Shown: in pieces, positions 6,302-6,476 of the stretch
How positions within the stretch are numbered: the stretch's first letter is position 1
How the letters are laid out: every line of letters begins with the position of its first letter
Assembly: GCA_937926875.1 (NCBI GenBank)
Contig: CALBAX010000140.1
Coordinates: 1-6,476, forward strand
Direction: 5' to 3'
Origin: an uncultured Desulfovibrio sp.
Lineage (GTDB): Bacteria; Desulfobacterota; Desulfovibrionia; Desulfovibrionales; Desulfovibrionaceae
DNA length: 6,476 nucleotides
Made by a program: the position numbers and the translations under genes
The notes under the pieces: model-generated
The model's input: the letters and a program-made list of their open reading frames with translations, nothing else
Told to the model about the DNA's origin: nothing
The model's database searches: none

Positions 6302-6476
6302 ATGCCTTCCACACGGGAATACAGACGCATCTTTCGCCGTCTGTTCGTCACGCATCTGGGGCTTGCCCTTTTGCCGCTGGTGGCATTGGGGATCTTCAGC
6401 ATAGACCGCATCAATTCCATCTATGATGAAAAGATCTCTGCTGGTATCGAAGCCGTATGCAGCAGCAAACACCGGG
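6302..6476 (+). CDS. Membrane sensor protein, probably sensor histidine kinase, N-terminus only (runs off the right edge)
   Basis: The ATG follows directly after the TAG of the dikinase-like gene and has an ideal AGGAGG. The 58 visible residues start with a basic cytoplasmic stretch (MPSTREYRRIFRRLF), then one hydrophobic membrane segment at about 16-35 (THLGLALLPLVALGIFS), then a polar stretch (IDRINSIYDEKISAGIEAV) that would enter the periplasm. This layout, with Arg-rich juxtamembrane residues, a Leu-Pro-Leu in the helix and a helical IYDEKI..GI segment after it, matches the N-termini of Cache-type sensor histidine kinases common in Desulfovibrio. The kinase core lies outside the window, so a methyl-accepting chemotaxis protein or diguanylate cyclase with the same sensor front end cannot be excluded. 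Immediate adjacency indicates a shared function with the upstream protein. Confidence 0.7.
   Translation, partial: MPSTREYRRIFRRLFVTHLGLALLPLVALGIFSIDRINSIYDEKISAGIEAVCSSKHR

Overview
The window looks like chromosomal DNA of a high-GC, Gram-negative sulfate reducer of the Desulfovibrio/Desulfovibrionaceae type. This is an inference from roughly 60-65% GC by eye, codon choice, a molybdopterin-guanine-dinucleotide gene, and a pyruvate-phosphate-dikinase-like protein paired with a membrane sensor. No rRNA, tRNA, CRISPR array or mobile element is visible. Genes are tightly packed: the two intergenic gaps are about 150 and 110 bases, and both contain convincing regulatory sequence.

Left part, minus strand (positions 2791 down to 1): a high-affinity zinc/metal uptake operon in the order znuA (periplasmic binding protein), znuC (ATPase), znuB (permease). 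The cistrons overlap by 17 and 8 bases, so they are almost certainly co-transcribed and translationally coupled. Seventeen bases after znuB an unidentified reading frame starts and leaves the window. Upstream of znuA a perfect 6-1-6 palindrome of Fur-family type (GAAAAT-G-ATTTTC) lies just downstream of a TTGACA -35 box. This is the expected layout for repression by Zur or Fur. ZnuA has a His-rich loop, and ZnuC carries an unusual Cys/His cluster near its C-terminus.

Middle, plus strand (2940-3593): mobA, the molybdenum cofactor guanylyltransferase, divergent from znuA and with its own plausible promoter.

Right part, plus strand (3704-6301): a large 865-residue protein with the layout of the first two modules of PEP synthase/pyruvate phosphate dikinase: an ATP-grasp-like nucleotide-binding module, then the swivelling phosphohistidine module. 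The catalytic His of the swivel module is replaced by Arg, the Val-Arg-Ser-Ser signature of the ATP-binding module is gone, and an unrecognised C-terminal region of about 290 residues replaces the PEP-binding barrel. It is therefore probably a pseudoenzyme or a repurposed sensor/regulator. It is preceded by a promoter-like TTGAAT-N17-TATTAT overlapped by a 20-base near-perfect dyad. One base after its stop codon begins a membrane protein (truncated by the window end) that resembles the N-terminus of a sensor histidine kinase. This coupled pair is the most likely candidate for an undescribed system here.
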